Positions 26,784 through 36,676 are shown, numbered from the stretch's first letter. The stretch: DNA of 41,611 bases from Robiginitomaculum sp. (GCA_026982415.1 JALSHE010000105.1:1-41611); one strand, 5' to 3'. Made by a program: numbers and translations. The notes: generated by a model from the letters alone, not told the origin.

Positions 26784-27398
26784 TTATTGGTTTTTTGGTG
26801 GTGGCGTCCCTAATGGGGGTATGGGATACCCCTGTTTTTCCATGCAAATGAGACAATCATAAGGAGGTCTATTTGGGTCGGTATCTGGCGGGTCGGAAAT
26901 GCCTGTGATTAACACTTCCACCCTATCGTTGAGCGCCTCTCGCACATCGTTACCCGTTTTCAAAAATGGATCATTTTCGCCGTGGGCAATAATTTCGGCT
27001 GTGTCGGCGGGGTATCCCTGCCTGCCAAGCCATTCCTGAACCGCGACGGCTCGCAAACGTGATAATTCCATATTCGCATCCGCATCGCCCGCACTACTCG
27101 TATACCCGTGAATTTCTGCAATGGAGAACTCACAATTTATTTTGGTAAAACTTTCAAGTAATGCTACCAAATCGTAAGGCTGTTTATTTCGCTGATATTC
27201 TTCATAGTAAAAAGTTGCTGCGCCGAACTTCATGTGAATGGTTACACTTCTTGGAAAGGTGCAAATTTTGACCATGCGCGCAACCGCTAAAGGTGGGTGT
27301 TTAGGCGGCGGTGTAGTCGGTTTTGCAACCGAACAGGCCGAAACCAGAAACGCACTGACAAATAACAAGGGCTGCACTATATGCCAAGATTTCAACAT
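26784..27398 (-). CDS. OmpA-like lipoprotein
   Basis: This 204-residue protein has a lipoprotein signal (LVSAC, lipidated Cys22), a Pro-rich spacer (PTTPPPKHPP) and an OmpA-like peptidoglycan-binding domain. The latter is seen in EIHGYTSSAGDADANMELSR, LRAVAVQEWL and ALNDRVEVLI. A Pro-rich tail follows. Such proteins tie the outer membrane to the cell wall. AGGA precedes the ATG. It starts 27 bp after the HExxH protein gene, so the two probably form an operon under the unusual promoter at 28493-28519. Confidence 0.87.
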   Translation of the reverse strand: MLKSWHIVQPLLFVSAFLVSACSVAKPTTPPPKHPPLAVARMVKICTFPRSVTIHMKFGAATFYYEEYQRNKQPYDLVALLESFTKINCEFSIAEIHGYTSSAGDADANMELSRLRAVAVQEWLGRQGYPADTAEIIAHGENDPFLKTGNDVREALNDRVEVLITGISDPPDTDPNRPPYDCLICMEKQGYPIPPLGTPPPKNQ

Positions 27399-27425
27399 TT
27401 TATCAATTCCTATATAGGCTCAACA

Positions 27426-28457
27426 TCAGGTGGCTCCGCTCGGGCATATACTCCCCGGTGTTGGGGGCGTTCCTGACAAACCGCCATTTTCCTGTAAATC
27501 GCTTATAATAGCTTGGGCGGCCTGTTCAACTTGTGTTTCTAAAGCAGTGGGATCCAAAGCGTGTAGTAATTCGTGAATAATGCTCGTCATTACGTTTGTC
27601 AAACTTCCAGCAACCGCCCCTACGGCGGAATTGACATCAAGATACATTGTATTGGTAACAGTATCAAAATAGGCACCTATTCCACTATTGGGCTGTATTA
27701 CAATTTCGTGTCCCGCCGCAGTTGTAACTGTTATGGGGCTATCGGTATCATTCCTGAAGTCAGACAAACCATTGTCGATTACAAAATTTATTGTGTCACT
27801 CGAAATTGCATCAAACAATCCTCCATAAGATACATTGCCAAAACCGGGCAAAGATATGCTCCCACTCGCATTTTGGGCAAATGCCTGGCTCAATGCGTTT
27901 AGAGCCGAAACAAGTTGCATATTTGTGCGTGTTGTATCTGGGTCGCTTGAAGCCGTGACCACAACTTCAATCTCAACTCCTCCAATAGTGATTGTTCCGC
28001 AGTTAATATCAAATTCAATATTTGGTAAATCCAAATCCGGAGGGGCTATATCGAACAGGCCAGCTAGGGCACTTGCAAAATAGTTACCAAAATCGAAGAA
28101 GGTTACGGGTTGCCATTGGGGAACTATGGTGCCGGTAGAAATGACTTCATCTAGTGGTTCATCATCTCCCGGACCAGGAGGTTCATCGTCTGGGTCAGGT
28201 TCTGGTGGCTGGTCGTCTCCGTCCCAGCCGAAGTAATCATTTATGAAGTCGTTAAAGCCGTCAAAGCTGTCATTGCTGTCCCAGAATGTGTCATTGCTGA
28301 AATCATCAAATGATAAATTGCCGCTGTTTAAATCGCTGAACATTGACATGACGGCGTTGAAATCGCCCGGTGTATTGAAGTTCACGACGCCTAGTGCATC
28401 GGACGCACTCGAATCCAGTAATGTTATATCTAAATCCAATACATCATACCCGTCCAT
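27426..28457 (-). CDS. Acidic protein with HExxH zinc-protease-like motif
   Basis: I do not recognise this 343-residue protein as a named family. The ATG follows GAGGAGG, so the start is firm and there is no N-terminal signal peptide. Residues 40-105 are extremely Asp/Phe/Pro-rich (DDFSNDTFWDSNDSFDGFND and a PDPDDEPPGPGDDEP linker). The C-terminal half carries SIIHELLHALDP with His295, Glu296 and His299, the zinc and catalytic residues of many metallopeptidases. A third ligand is not obvious. The acidic, signal-less form suggests type I or another non-Sec export if it is secreted; no transporter is nearby. It is the first gene of a pair with the OmpA-like lipoprotein. Confidence 0.8.
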   Translation of the reverse strand: MDGYDVLDLDITLLDSSASDALGVVNFNTPGDFNAVMSMFSDLNSGNLSFDDFSNDTFWDSNDSFDGFNDFINDYFGWDGDDQPPEPDPDDEPPGPGDDEPLDEVISTGTIVPQWQPVTFFDFGNYFASALAGLFDIAPPDLDLPNIEFDINCGTITIGGVEIEVVVTASSDPDTTRTNMQLVSALNALSQAFAQNASGSISLPGFGNVSYGGLFDAISSDTINFVIDNGLSDFRNDTDSPITVTTAAGHEIVIQPNSGIGAYFDTVTNTMYLDVNSAVGAVAGSLTNVMTSIIHELLHALDPTALETQVEQAAQAIISDLQENGGLSGTPPTPGSICPSGAT

Positions 28458-28471
28458 TGCGACCTCCTCGT

Positions 28472-28500
28472 GTTATGGTTAATGTTACGTTAACCATAAC
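28472..28500. promoter_or_regulatory. Perfect 11-bp inverted repeat over the -10 region
   Basis: The arms GTTATGGTTAA (28472-28482) and TTAACCATAAC (28490-28500) are exact complements around 7 nt. The distal arm covers the proposed -10 box of the HExxH gene and the other ends 14 nt before its ATG, next to the ribosome site. It could be a repressor site or a 5' mRNA hairpin. Confidence 0.65.
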
Positions 28501-28519
28501 TTAAGGGGGGGGGTGTCAA
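28493..28519 (-). promoter_or_regulatory. Promoter with G9/C9 tract in the spacer
   Basis: On the minus strand the order is consensus TTGACA (28519-28514), nine C (28513-28505), TTAAGT, then TATGGT (28498-28493). The spacer is 15 bp, two short of optimal. The only long homopolymer in the region lies exactly between -35 and -10. The same layout controls phase-variable genes such as Neisseria porA and opc. The -10 is weak, so promoter assignment is tentative. Confidence 0.55.
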
Positions 28520-28574
28520 GCGCTAAGGCTGTAAAAAATAATTCACATTGATTTTGGTGTGTTCTTTGCCGAGC

Positions 28575-29447
28575 TTAAACATCCACCCTAACAGCTCCGT
28601 CCGCATCAATCCACGCCCTGCGCATGCCTTTTGAGGTGTAGGGCATGGTGGCTATTCCGGTTTTGCCTAGGGCGATGACGCCGCCGTAACCGCCTTGGGT
28701 TTTCATGTCGGTGAGGGCGGCTTTTGCGGCTTCGGGTAACGGTGTGTCCGCATAGGCCATGCGGGCGGAGATGTCGGCGGCTGTGGCGGCTTTGATGAAA
28801 TATTCGCCTTGACCTGTGCAGGATATGGCGACTCGTTCGTCCGCCCAGCAGCCTGCGCCGGGCAGGGGGCTATCCCCGACCCGTCCGGCCATTTTCCCCA
28901 GCAGTCCGCCCGTGGATGTAGCGGCGGCGAGGCGGCCTTTATTATCCCGCGCCACGACGCCAATCGTGCCTGTGTCCAGTTCATGGGGCAGGCGGGTGAC
29001 ACCGCAAATAATGTAATATTCCAGCGGATTTTCGACAGGCGTACAGTTCCTAAGAGCGGCAAAAGTCTGCGCACCATTGCCCGCAAGCATGACATGGGGT
29101 GTGTGCTCCATAACGGCACGGGCGACGCGGACCGGGTTTTTGAACCCCTTTAGCGCCGCGACGGCACCGACATTGCGGCTTGCCCCGTCCATGATACAGG
29201 CGTCCAATTCATATTCCCCTGCAGAATTTGGCCCCGTGCCTTTGCCCGCCACATACAGCCCGGCGTCCTCCAGCATGACCGCCAATTCTTCGACCACGTC
29301 TAGCGCACTCACCCCGCCCAAGAGCATAGTGCGCCCTCGTTCGGCGACACTGCGCAAATGCTCTATTTGAACATCCTGTTCGGCTTTGTCGTAATTTCCG
29401 GCTCCGCCGTGGATAGCTAGGGCTATGTTTTGTGATGTATGTGTCAT
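28575..29447 (-). CDS. Isoaspartyl peptidase/L-asparaginase (Ntn hydrolase)
   Basis: This is a 290-residue plant-type asparaginase that removes isoaspartyl dipeptides and hydrolyses asparagine. The precursor cleaves itself before Thr161 (DTG|TIGVVA), which becomes the nucleophile. The conserved LAIHGGAGNY start, DACIMDGASRNVGAVAAL and STGGLLGKMAGRVGDSPLPGAG are all present. At 290 residues it is slightly short for the family, with a compact linker before the cleavage site. The ATG at 29447 has only a weak ribosome site. It is divergent from the TonB-like gene. Confidence 0.93.
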   Translation of the reverse strand: MTHTSQNIALAIHGGAGNYDKAEQDVQIEHLRSVAERGRTMLLGGVSALDVVEELAVMLEDAGLYVAGKGTGPNSAGEYELDACIMDGASRNVGAVAALKGFKNPVRVARAVMEHTPHVMLAGNGAQTFAALRNCTPVENPLEYYIICGVTRLPHELDTGTIGVVARDNKGRLAAATSTGGLLGKMAGRVGDSPLPGAGCWADERVAISCTGQGEYFIKAATAADISARMAYADTPLPEAAKAALTDMKTQGGYGGVIALGKTGIATMPYTSKGMRRAWIDADGAVRVDV

Positions 29448-29519
29448 TGCTACTTGCTAGCGCGGGGTAGCACATTTGGCTACCCGAAATTGCCTGAAAT
29501 AAAATGTTACAATATACTA

Positions 29520-29548
29520 TTGAAATTTATATTCATGTATGTTATACA
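29520..29548 (+). promoter_or_regulatory. Predicted promoter of the TonB-like gene
   Basis: TTGAAA (29520-29525) and TATACA (29543-29548) are 17 bp apart, with the ATG 27 bp further on. The region is A+T-rich. I could not confirm a Fur box. Confidence 0.5.
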
Positions 29549-29575
29549 GTAACTATACTTAACTGGGAGGACAGT

Positions 29576-30205
29576 ATGAACTTAATAAAAAGAATGATAA
29601 TAAGCGGCCCGGGTGCCTTTGTGGTGACGACAGGATTGGCGCTAGTTATGGCCAAAATGATCTATGTACCGTTTGCGGATTTAGCAGACAAACCTGACAA
29701 AATGAGCTTTGTCATTAATCCGGAAATTATAGATGTGGTCGTCGCGCCCAAGATCAAACCCAAAGAGTTAAAACTCATAACTCCGCCGCCAGCGCCGCCA
29801 ATCATAGAGCGTCAAGCTCAGACCTTACCGACTATACCCATTGCTGACATGGATATGGCTATCCCGAAAATGGAACGGCTCCAACTAGACCCGACAACGG
29901 TTAGTTTGGTTGTATCCGACAAAGACATACAGCCTATATTACGTTTCGAGCCTAATATGCCACCCCGCGCCCAAAAATCAGGCCATTGCATTGTCCGCCT
30001 TAGCGTCAATGCTTACGGTCAACCCTTTAATATTGTGGCGACTAAATGTTCACAATCAATTTTCAAGCGGCCGACAATCAACGCGGTCGCGAAATGGAAA
30101 TATAATCCGAAAATCCAAGACGGGAAGGCGGTGGACAGGCACGGTGTTGAAACCCTGATCACCTTCGCCCTGACGGACGAACGCGGTCGGCCAATACCGG
30201 AGTAA
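29576..30205 (+). CDS. TonB family energy transducer
   Basis: This is a 209-residue protein anchored by an N-terminal membrane helix (about 10-30), with a Pro-rich periplasmic stretch (ITPPPAPPIIERQ). The C-terminal TonB-like domain contains GHCIVRLSVNAYGQPFNIVA, INAVAKWKYNPKIQDGKAVD and VETLITFAL. It would pass proton-motive energy to an outer-membrane receptor, possibly the one at 1277-3862. No exbB or exbD is adjacent. The ATG at 29576 has GGGAGGA upstream; the longer frame from 29504 would overlap the promoter. Confidence 0.88.
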   Translation: MNLIKRMIISGPGAFVVTTGLALVMAKMIYVPFADLADKPDKMSFVINPEIIDVVVAPKIKPKELKLITPPPAPPIIERQAQTLPTIPIADMDMAIPKMERLQLDPTTVSLVVSDKDIQPILRFEPNMPPRAQKSGHCIVRLSVNAYGQPFNIVATKCSQSIFKRPTINAVAKWKYNPKIQDGKAVDRHGVETLITFALTDERGRPIPE

Positions 30206-30331
30206 TGTCATGAAAAACAAATGCTATTAAAACAAATGGATATTTCCTTGTGGCAAAGTGCGCTTGTGTTAAGGAATAGACCGTAAGCCAAACCATAGAG
30301 TTTGGAATTTGAGGACAATAAAGGCTCCTGA

Positions 30332-31155
30332 ATGGTTATTGTAAAATGGGCAATTCTTGCTGTCATTGGGCTTTATTTGGTGGCTTTGTTGGCCGTGTAT
30401 TTTGCCCAGCGCGGGTTTATGTATTTCCCGCCCGAGGAGGTTGTCCCAAGTTGGTTTCTGGACGAGTATGACGAGCAGATATTGCCAATTTCCGTTGCGG
30501 GTATTGGCGAAATAAAATCCATATATAGTCCGCCGCCTGAGGAAGGCGCTCCGGTAATATTATTTATCCACGGCAACGGTAGTGCCGCCTATCAATATAC
30601 TGACCATTTTGCCGCGTTTAAGGCGTGGGGTGTTGGCTATCTCGCGGTTGAGTTTCCGGGCTATGCTGGCAATCCGGGCGTGCCTAATGAGACAAATATT
30701 CTGCGCACGTCTCTGGCCAATTATGACAGACTTATCGATAAAGGCATACAGCCCGGGAACATCGTCATTTATGGTGATAGCTTGGGCGCGGCTTGTGCCG
30801 TACATGTAGCCAGCGAGCGCCAATCCGCTGGCCTCTAATCCTATCCGCGCCATTTTTGTCCATGCAGGCCATGGCCCGCAAGCAAATGCCGTGGTTTCCG
30901 ACATCGTTACTGCTTAAGGACAAATATCGTTCGGATTTGAAAATGCCGTTGGTTACGGAACCGCTCTTGGTGTTACACGGCGGTGCAGACGCGTTAATCC
31001 CGCCCACACAAGGTAAAGCGCTTTACGACCTGCACCTTGGTGACCCGCACAGAGGTGAAAAGAAATTCATCCTGCTTAAAGGTGGTCAACACCATTTGTG
31101 GAACACAGAAATGCCGTCGCATATTAAAGCGGCGATCGAGAGATTTTCCCCTTAA
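30332..31155 (+). pseudogene. Alpha/beta hydrolase broken by a 2-bp frameshift
   Basis: The first part (30332-30838, 168 codons) has a membrane anchor, the oxyanion HGNGSA and the nucleophile elbow YGDSLGAA. It stops right after ASERQSAGL. The second part continues in another frame with ILSAPFLSMQAMARKQMPWF, the acid GGADALIP and the His GGQHHLWN, ending at 31155. All three triad elements survive across the two frames. The break is explained by an extra CT in CTCTA (30833-30837), so the damage is recent or a sequencing error. The intact protein would be a membrane-anchored BEM46-type hydrolase of about 273 residues. It converges tightly with secA. Confidence 0.85.
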
Positions 31156-31163
31156 TGCTTTCT

Positions 31164-33935
31164 CTAAAGCTTACCGTGGCAATGTTTAAACTTTTTCCCG
31201 GATGTGCAGGGGCAGGGCGCGTTCCTTGGGATGCGGCCATTTTGGGCTATATAGGCCTCTATGTCAAAACCAGCAGCTGCGCCATTTGGCTCGGATTGCG
31301 CGAGCATGTCTTGAGGCGACCTTGCCATTGGTGGGCTGAGGGGGGCGGCCATGGGCGCACGTAAATCAGGGCGGGGGTCTGATTGATTGGCGAAAATATC
31401 CGGATTGAAATCATCGTAATCATCCGGGTTAAAGGCTTCGTCCGGGGCAGGTTCTGGTGGACGGGTATCAATTTGCAAATTCATCAATAGCTTAGTGACG
31501 CCTTCGCGCAAATTGGTAAGCAGTTGATCAAACAATGTGAATGCCTCGGATTTATATTCGTTCAACGGGTCACGTTGGCCGTATGAGCGCCAACCAACCA
31601 CGGATTTAAGGTGGTCTAGATGCTGTAAATGTTCGCGCCAATTGGTATCAATAACTTGCAGGAGAACCTGCTTTTCAACCGACTGCATAGTCGGGCGGTC
31701 TATCTGTGCTGTACGCTCTTTGAAAGCTTTATCAGCAGCCTCTTTAAATCGCTCCAACATTTCTTCGTCAGCAATGCCTTCCTCGGCAGCCCAGTCTGCG
31801 AATGGCAATTGCAAATTCATCAAACGGTCGGTCTCTGTCGTCAAACCTTCGATGTCCCATTGTTCCGCATAAGCTTTTTTAGGCACATGAGTTTCGATTA
31901 AATCTTCACAAATATGGTGTCGCATGTCTTCGACCACATCCGACACATCGTCGTCAGTCATAAATTCAAGGCGTTGCTCGAATATGGTTTTGCGTTGGTC
32001 GTTTTGCACATCATCATATTTCAGCAAGTTTTTGCGAATGTCAAAGTTACGGGTTTCAACCCGAGCTTGGGCGCGTTCAACGGCTTTGGACATAAAACGG
32101 TTGGTCAAGCTCTCGCCTTCTTCCCAACCCATTTTGCTCATCATGGTTTTGAGGCGGTCGCCGCCAAAAATTCGCATCAAATCGTCTTCGGTGGAAATAT
32201 AAAATTTGGAACGCCCCGGATCACCTTGGCGGCCAGTACGACCCCGAAGCTGATTATCAATCCGGCGACTTTCGTGGCGCTCTGTGCCCAGAACATAAAG
32301 CCCGCCTGCGTCCAGCGCTCGTTGTTTAAGAGCCGCAACATCTGCAGTGAGTTTTGCTATGCGGGCATCGCGTTCGCTATCGCTTTCGCCGTCCACAGCT
32401 TCTTGTTCGATGCGCATATCGAGATTGCCGCCGAGCTGGATATCCGTACCCCGGCCTGCCATATTTGTCGCAATAGTAATGGCACCCGGCACACCGGCCT
32501 GGGAGATGATTGAGGCTTCTTGTTCATGATAGCGGGCGTTTAAGACCTGATGGCGAATGCCTTTTTCGGTAAGGAATTTCGAAAGCAACTCTGATTTCTC
32601 AATAGACACAGTACCGACCAACATGGGCTGGCCTTTGGTTTGGCACTCACGAATTTCGTCGACAATAGCGTTAAATTTTTCCCGCTCGGTGCGGTAGATA
32701 ACATCGTCCGAGTCTATACGCAAGATTTCGCGGTTGGTCGGGATCTCCAGCACATTGAGTTTATATATATCGTAAAATTCTGATGCTTCGGTCAAAGCCG
32801 TACCTGTCATGCCGGACAATTTTTCAAACAGACGGAAATAGTTTTGGAATGTCACAGACGCTAAAGTCACGTTTTCGGACTGGATTTCCACACCCTCTTT
32901 GGCTTCAATGGCTTGGTGCAGACCGTCGGACAGGCGTCGCCCCTCCATCATGCGGCCCGTAAATTCGTCGATCAACATAACTTGGTTGTCTTTGACGATA
33001 TAGTCTTTGTTGTCCGTATAGAGCTTGTGAGCGCGCAGAGCTTGGTTGATATGGTGTACCATGGTGACATTTTCGATGTCGTACAGGCTTTCACCCTCCA
33101 GCAGACCTTGCTCGCGCAAAATGTTTTCAATCTGCTCGGTGCCAGCTTCGTTAAAGACAGCGGTTTTCGCTTTTTCGTCAATTTCGTAGCCGTCTTCGGA
33201 TATAAGGGGAATAAAGGTGTCGATTAGTTTGTAAAAGTCGGAACGGTCATCGGTTGGGCCAGAAATAATCAGCGGTGTGCGCGCCTCATCGATCAAGATA
33301 CTGTCAATTTCGTCGATAATTGCAAAATGATGGCCGCGCTGCGCCATGGTCTCTAGCGAGTATTTCATATTATCACGTAGATAATCAAAGCCAAATTCGT
33401 TATTGGTACCGTAAGTGACATCGCAGTTATAGGCGGCTTTGCGCTGTTGGTCGTCTAGCCCGTGAACCACACAACCTGTTGACAGGCCAAGAAAAGAATA
33501 AATCTCGCCCATCCACTCTGCATCGCGAGAAGCTAAATAATCATTGACCGTAACCACATGCACGCCGCGCTGGGGGATTGCGTTGAGATATACGGCTAGA
33601 GTAGCCACAAGAGTTTTACCCTCGCCCGTGCGCATTTCTGCAATCTCGCCACGGTGCAGGGACATGCCACCAATGAGCTGCACATCATAATGGCGCTGCC
33701 CCAATGTTCGCTTGGCGGCTTCACGGACTGTGGCAAAGCTTTCCACTATTAAATCGTCCAGCGTTTCGCCGCTGGCGTAACGTTGTTTGAACTCTACAAA
33801 TTTTGCTTGCAACTCTTCGTCGCTCAGAGTTTCGAATTTTGGCTCGATTGCATTGATTTTATCTACGGTTGGCCGCATTTTCTTGAGCTTGCGGTCATTT
33901 TCCGAGCCGAACATTTTCTTCGCGATACCTAACAT
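31164..33935 (-). CDS. secA: Protein translocase ATPase SecA
   Basis: SecA pushes preproteins through SecYEG. The 923-residue protein has Walker A MRTGEGKT (101-108), the DEAD-type [20 protein letters not shown], the second nucleotide-binding fold with [15 protein letters not shown], and [11 protein letters not shown]. It ends in the SEC-C zinc motif [15 protein letters not shown] start at ATG 33935 ([10 protein letters not shown]), the conserved N-terminus, with AAGGAT upstream. An overlapping ATG two codons earlier is too close to that site. It is divergent from the parvulin gene. Confidence 0.97.
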   Translation of the reverse strand: MLGIAKKMFGSENDRKLKKMRPTVDKINAIEPKFETLSDEELQAKFVEFKQRYASGETLDDLIVESFATVREAAKRTLGQRHYDVQLIGGMSLHRGEIAEMRTGEGKTLVATLAVYLNAIPQRGVHVVTVNDYLASRDAEWMGEIYSFLGLSTGCVVHGLDDQQRKAAYNCDVTYGTNNEFGFDYLRDNMKYSLETMAQRGHHFAIIDEIDSILIDEARTPLIISGPTDDRSDFYKLIDTFIPLISEDGYEIDEKAKTAVFNEAGTEQIENILREQGLLEGESLYDIENVTMVHHINQALRAHKLYTDNKDYIVKDNQVMLIDEFTGRMMEGRRLSDGLHQAIEAKEGVEIQSENVTLASVTFQNYFRLFEKLSGMTGTALTEASEFYDIYKLNVLEIPTNREILRIDSDDVIYRTEREKFNAIVDEIRECQTKGQPMLVGTVSIEKSELLSKFLTEKGIRHQVLNARYHEQEASIISQAGVPGAITIATNMAGRGTDIQLGGNLDMRIEQEAVDGESDSERDARIAKLTADVAALKQRALDAGGLYVLGTERHESRRIDNQLRGRTGRQGDPGRSKFYISTEDDLMRIFGGDRLKTMMSKMGWEEGESLTNRFMSKAVERAQARVETRNFDIRKNLLKYDDVQNDQRKTIFEQRLEFMTDDDVSDVVEDMRHHICEDLIETHVPKKAYAEQWDIEGLTTETDRLMNLQLPFADWAAEEGIADEEMLERFKEAADKAFKERTAQIDRPTMQSVEKQVLLQVIDTNWREHLQHLDHLKSVVGWRSYGQRDPLNEYKSEAFTLFDQLLTNLREGVTKLLMNLQIDTRPPEPAPDEAFNPDDYDDFNPDIFANQSDPRPDLRAPMAAPLSPPMARSPQDMLAQSEPNGAAAGFDIEAYIAQNGRIPRNAPCPCTSGKKFKHCHGKL

Positions 33936-34053
33936 GGTCATCCTTGAATTTTTTACGTGCGTGATTAAGCATGATATTACAAATAATCTTGTTGGTGACT
34001 TAAGGACGCTAAGCCTGTAAGTCAATAATCTGCGGTCAATATATGAGGATGAT

Positions 34054-34971
34054 GTGACAAAAATAATATTAAAGTTTTTCTTGGTAGCCAGCTTGTTATC
34101 TGGGCTGGCTTTAGGGGCTTGTCAAGGCGGGCCAATGGTGGGCGAAAAAACACCATTGAATACCAAAATTGTCCGGCTCGGCGATACGGTTGTTGCGGAA
34201 GTTGACGGCACCAGTATTTATCTGTCTGATATTGAACATGCCGCTCTCACAAAAGGCACGATTACGCCCGGCCAACCCTTAACCCCGAAAGATCCGGTAT
34301 TTCAAACGATGCTCGACGAGCTTATTGATCAGCGTTTACTGGCACTTGAGGCTCTGCGGCGCTCATTAGACCAAAACGACGAGACGCGCCGACGCCTTGC
34401 TGTAGCGCGGGAGCGTATTTTGGCCAATGTTGTGGTGGAGAAATTATTGGCTGAGAAAGTCACGGACGAAAGCGTTAAGCGCATGTACGACGAACAGCGC
34501 GCCTTACAAGGCAATGCCGAACAGGTGCGGGCGCGCCAAATCGTGGTTGAGACAGAGGAGCTAGCCAATGAGCTTAAAGACCTTGTGGAAAAGGGCGGAG
34601 ATTTCTCCGCTTTGGCCAAGGAATTTTCTACTGACCCGTCAACCCGAGATATTGGCGGAGATTTGGGGTATTTTTCCGAGAACGCTATGGAAGATGTGAT
34701 TGCATCTACCGCATTTTCTTTGGAGAAAGGCGCTATATCCGACCCATTTAAGGCTCGTGGCGGTTGGCATATTCTCACCATTATTGACCGTCGGGCTATG
34801 CCAAGGCCAGATATTAAGACCGTTAGACCGGAAATCGTTAGCTTTATGACCTATGAGGAAATTCAAAAATTGCTAAAGTCCTTGCGCGCGAACAGTGACA
34901 TTCAACTTAAAACGGGCAAAAAACCTTCCGCTGTCGATCCAGAAACTAGCGAGAAACCAGATGCACCTTAA
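34054..34971 (+). CDS. Parvulin-type peptidyl-prolyl isomerase lipoprotein
   Basis: This is a 305-residue periplasmic folding factor. It has a lipoprotein signal with LALGAC (Cys23), a SurA-like N-terminal region and a rotamase domain (about 160-255; [50 protein letters not shown]). The start is a GTG (34054) after GAGGAT, because the in-phase ATG two bases earlier reads straight into a stop. It is probably an aid to outer-membrane or periplasmic protein folding, which fits its place opposite secA. Its 3' end overlaps the start of argJ by 11 nt. Confidence 0.92.
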   Translation: MTKIILKFFLVASLLSGLALGACQGGPMVGEKTPLNTKIVRLGDTVVAEVDGTSIYLSDIEHAALTKGTITPGQPLTPKDPVFQTMLDELIDQRLLALEALRRSLDQNDETRRRLAVARERILANVVVEKLLAEKVTDESVKRMYDEQRALQGNAEQVRARQIVVETEELANELKDLVEKGGDFSALAKEFSTDPSTRDIGGDLGYFSENAMEDVIASTAFSLEKGAISDPFKARGGWHILTIIDRRAMPRPDIKTVRPEIVSFMTYEEIQKLLKSLRANSDIQLKTGKKPSAVDPETSEKPDAP

Positions 34972-36193
34972 ACGCTCTCCCCTCGCTCCGTGCCACTTTC
35001 CAGATATGCCGCATATTGGTGGTGTGCAAATGTGGACAGCGAAAACAGGCGCGAAATACCAAGGTCGTCCGGATGTATTACTGGTTAAACTAGCCGGGGA
35101 AAGCAGGGTTGCCGGTGTGTTTACCAAATCTACCGCGCCCGGTGCGCCCGTGGAATGGTCTAAGGCGTGTTTGGCACGCGGCGCGAATGCTGGCCTTTTG
35201 GTCAATGCCGGAAATGCCAATGTTTTCACCGGACAAATAGGGCGCGATGGGGTGCGCGATATGGCCAATATGGCCGCCGGGAAAATCGGATGCGAAGCAC
35301 AGGATGTTTATGTGGCTTCCACTGGCGTTATCGGTGAACCACTAACCCTGTCGCCAATTGAACAGGGTGTTAAAGGCATTCAGGTGGCGGACGTCAATTG
35401 CAGTTGGGAAAATGCGGCCCGGGCTATCTCTACCACCGATACCTACCCCAAAGGCTCGGCTCAATCCTGTACTCTTGACGGCGCGCCCGTGCATATTTGC
35501 GGTATCGCCAAAGGTTCCGGCATGATTGCGCCCGATATGGCGACCATGCTTTCATTTATCTTTACCGATGCCAATATCTCCCGCGAGGTATTGCAGGCAT
35601 TGCTGAGCGAACTGAACGAAACCAGCTTCAATGCTATTACTGTGGATAGCGATACGTCTACCAGCGATACAGTGTTGTTGGCGGCAACTGCACAGGCATC
35701 TCATGGGGAAATTAACGACATTAACGATCCGGAGTTGGTAAGTTTCAAGAGGGCGCTCGGGCTGGTTATGCACGATTTGGCACATCAGGTGGTCAAAGAC
35801 GGCGAGGGGGCTAGTAAATTTGTCGAAATTTGCGTCACCGGGGCGGAGTCGGGTTCCGCCGCCAAAGCCATCGCCATGAGCATTGCCAATTCACCTTTGG
35901 TCAAAACGGCTATTGCTGGCGAAGATGCCAACTGGGGGCGTATTGTTATGGCGGTTGGTAAATCGGGCGCGCACGCCAATCGCGACAAGCTCGCCATTTA
36001 TTTCGGCCCATATCTAGTCGCCAAAGACGGCTACCGCGCGCCGGGTTATGATGAAGGCACGCTGGCTAACTATATGAAGAACCCGGAATTAAAAATCCGG
36101 GTAGATGTTGCTGTGGGTACAGAAAGCTTCACCGTTTGGACATGCGATCTTACCCACGGATATATCGATATTAACGCAGATTATCGTAGCTAA
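34961..36193 (+). CDS. argJ: Bifunctional ornithine acetyltransferase/N-acetylglutamate synthase
   Basis: ArgJ transfers acetyl groups between N-acetylornithine and glutamate in the cyclic arginine pathway. The 410-residue precursor self-cleaves in the conserved ATML, just before nucleophile Thr195, giving alpha and beta chains. KGSGMIAPDM and NAITVDSDTSTSDTV are also hallmarks. I take ATG 34961, inside the last codons of the parvulin gene, which gives a family-length protein; the frame is open further upstream but overlaps the neighbour heavily. It is probably cotranslated with the parvulin gene. Confidence 0.95.
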   Translation: MHLKRSPLAPCHFPDMPHIGGVQMWTAKTGAKYQGRPDVLLVKLAGESRVAGVFTKSTAPGAPVEWSKACLARGANAGLLVNAGNANVFTGQIGRDGVRDMANMAAGKIGCEAQDVYVASTGVIGEPLTLSPIEQGVKGIQVADVNCSWENAARAISTTDTYPKGSAQSCTLDGAPVHICGIAKGSGMIAPDMATMLSFIFTDANISREVLQALLSELNETSFNAITVDSDTSTSDTVLLAATAQASHGEINDINDPELVSFKRALGLVMHDLAHQVVKDGEGASKFVEICVTGAESGSAAKAIAMSIANSPLVKTAIAGEDANWGRIVMAVGKSGAHANRDKLAIYFGPYLVAKDGYRAPGYDEGTLANYMKNPELKIRVDVAVGTESFTVWTCDLTHGYIDINADYRS

Positions 36194-36251
36194 TAACAAA
36201 ATTTATTAACCATGCCCCTAAACAGGGTCTTAATACGAAAGACATATAGAG

Positions 36252-36671
36252 ATGAAGCTAATGTTGGTTGCGGCATGTGCGCTTATTGATACGGATGGGC
36301 GCATTCTTATGAGCCAAAGACCAGTGGGTAAAGATCATGCGGGGCTGTGGGAGTTTCCGGGTGGTAAAGTTGAAGACGGAGAGACGCCGGAACAAACGAT
36401 AAAACGCGAACTTTGGGAAGAGTTAGGGGTGGAGCCGTGTGAGCAGTGCTTACAGGCTTTTAACTTCGTTTCCCATGCCTATGCAGACTTTCATTTGTTC
36501 ATGCCGTTATACCTTTGTCGTCAATGGGACGGAATGGTTCGTCCGAAAGAGGGGCAACAAGTGCGCTGGGTGTTTCCAGACCGTATTTGTGGCCTCGATC
36601 TAGTGCCAGCGGATATACCGCTTGCACTAGAGATTAGGGACAGGCTGACGCGGGGGCGACGGTTTGAATAA
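36252..36671 (+). CDS. mutT: 8-oxo-dGTP diphosphatase (MutT, Nudix)
   Basis: MutT removes oxidised guanine nucleotides from the pool and prevents A:T to C:G mutations. The 139-residue protein has a perfect Nudix box, GX5EX7REUXEEXGU, at residues 38-60 (from GKVEDGETPEQ to RELWEELGV). LWEFPGGKVE and the small size also fit MutT. It lies 58 bp after argJ, in the alphaproteobacterial order secA/ppiC-argJ-mutT. Confidence 0.93.
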   Translation: MKLMLVAACALIDTDGRILMSQRPVGKDHAGLWEFPGGKVEDGETPEQTIKRELWEELGVEPCEQCLQAFNFVSHAYADFHLFMPLYLCRQWDGMVRPKEGQQVRWVFPDRICGLDLVPADIPLALEIRDRLTRGRRFE

Positions 36672-36676
36672 GTGAT

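Noticed and set aside
30288-30305. CCAAAC...GTTTGG inverted repeat before the broken hydrolase
   Set aside because: Only six base pairs, no T-tract, no recognised operator; too weak to call.
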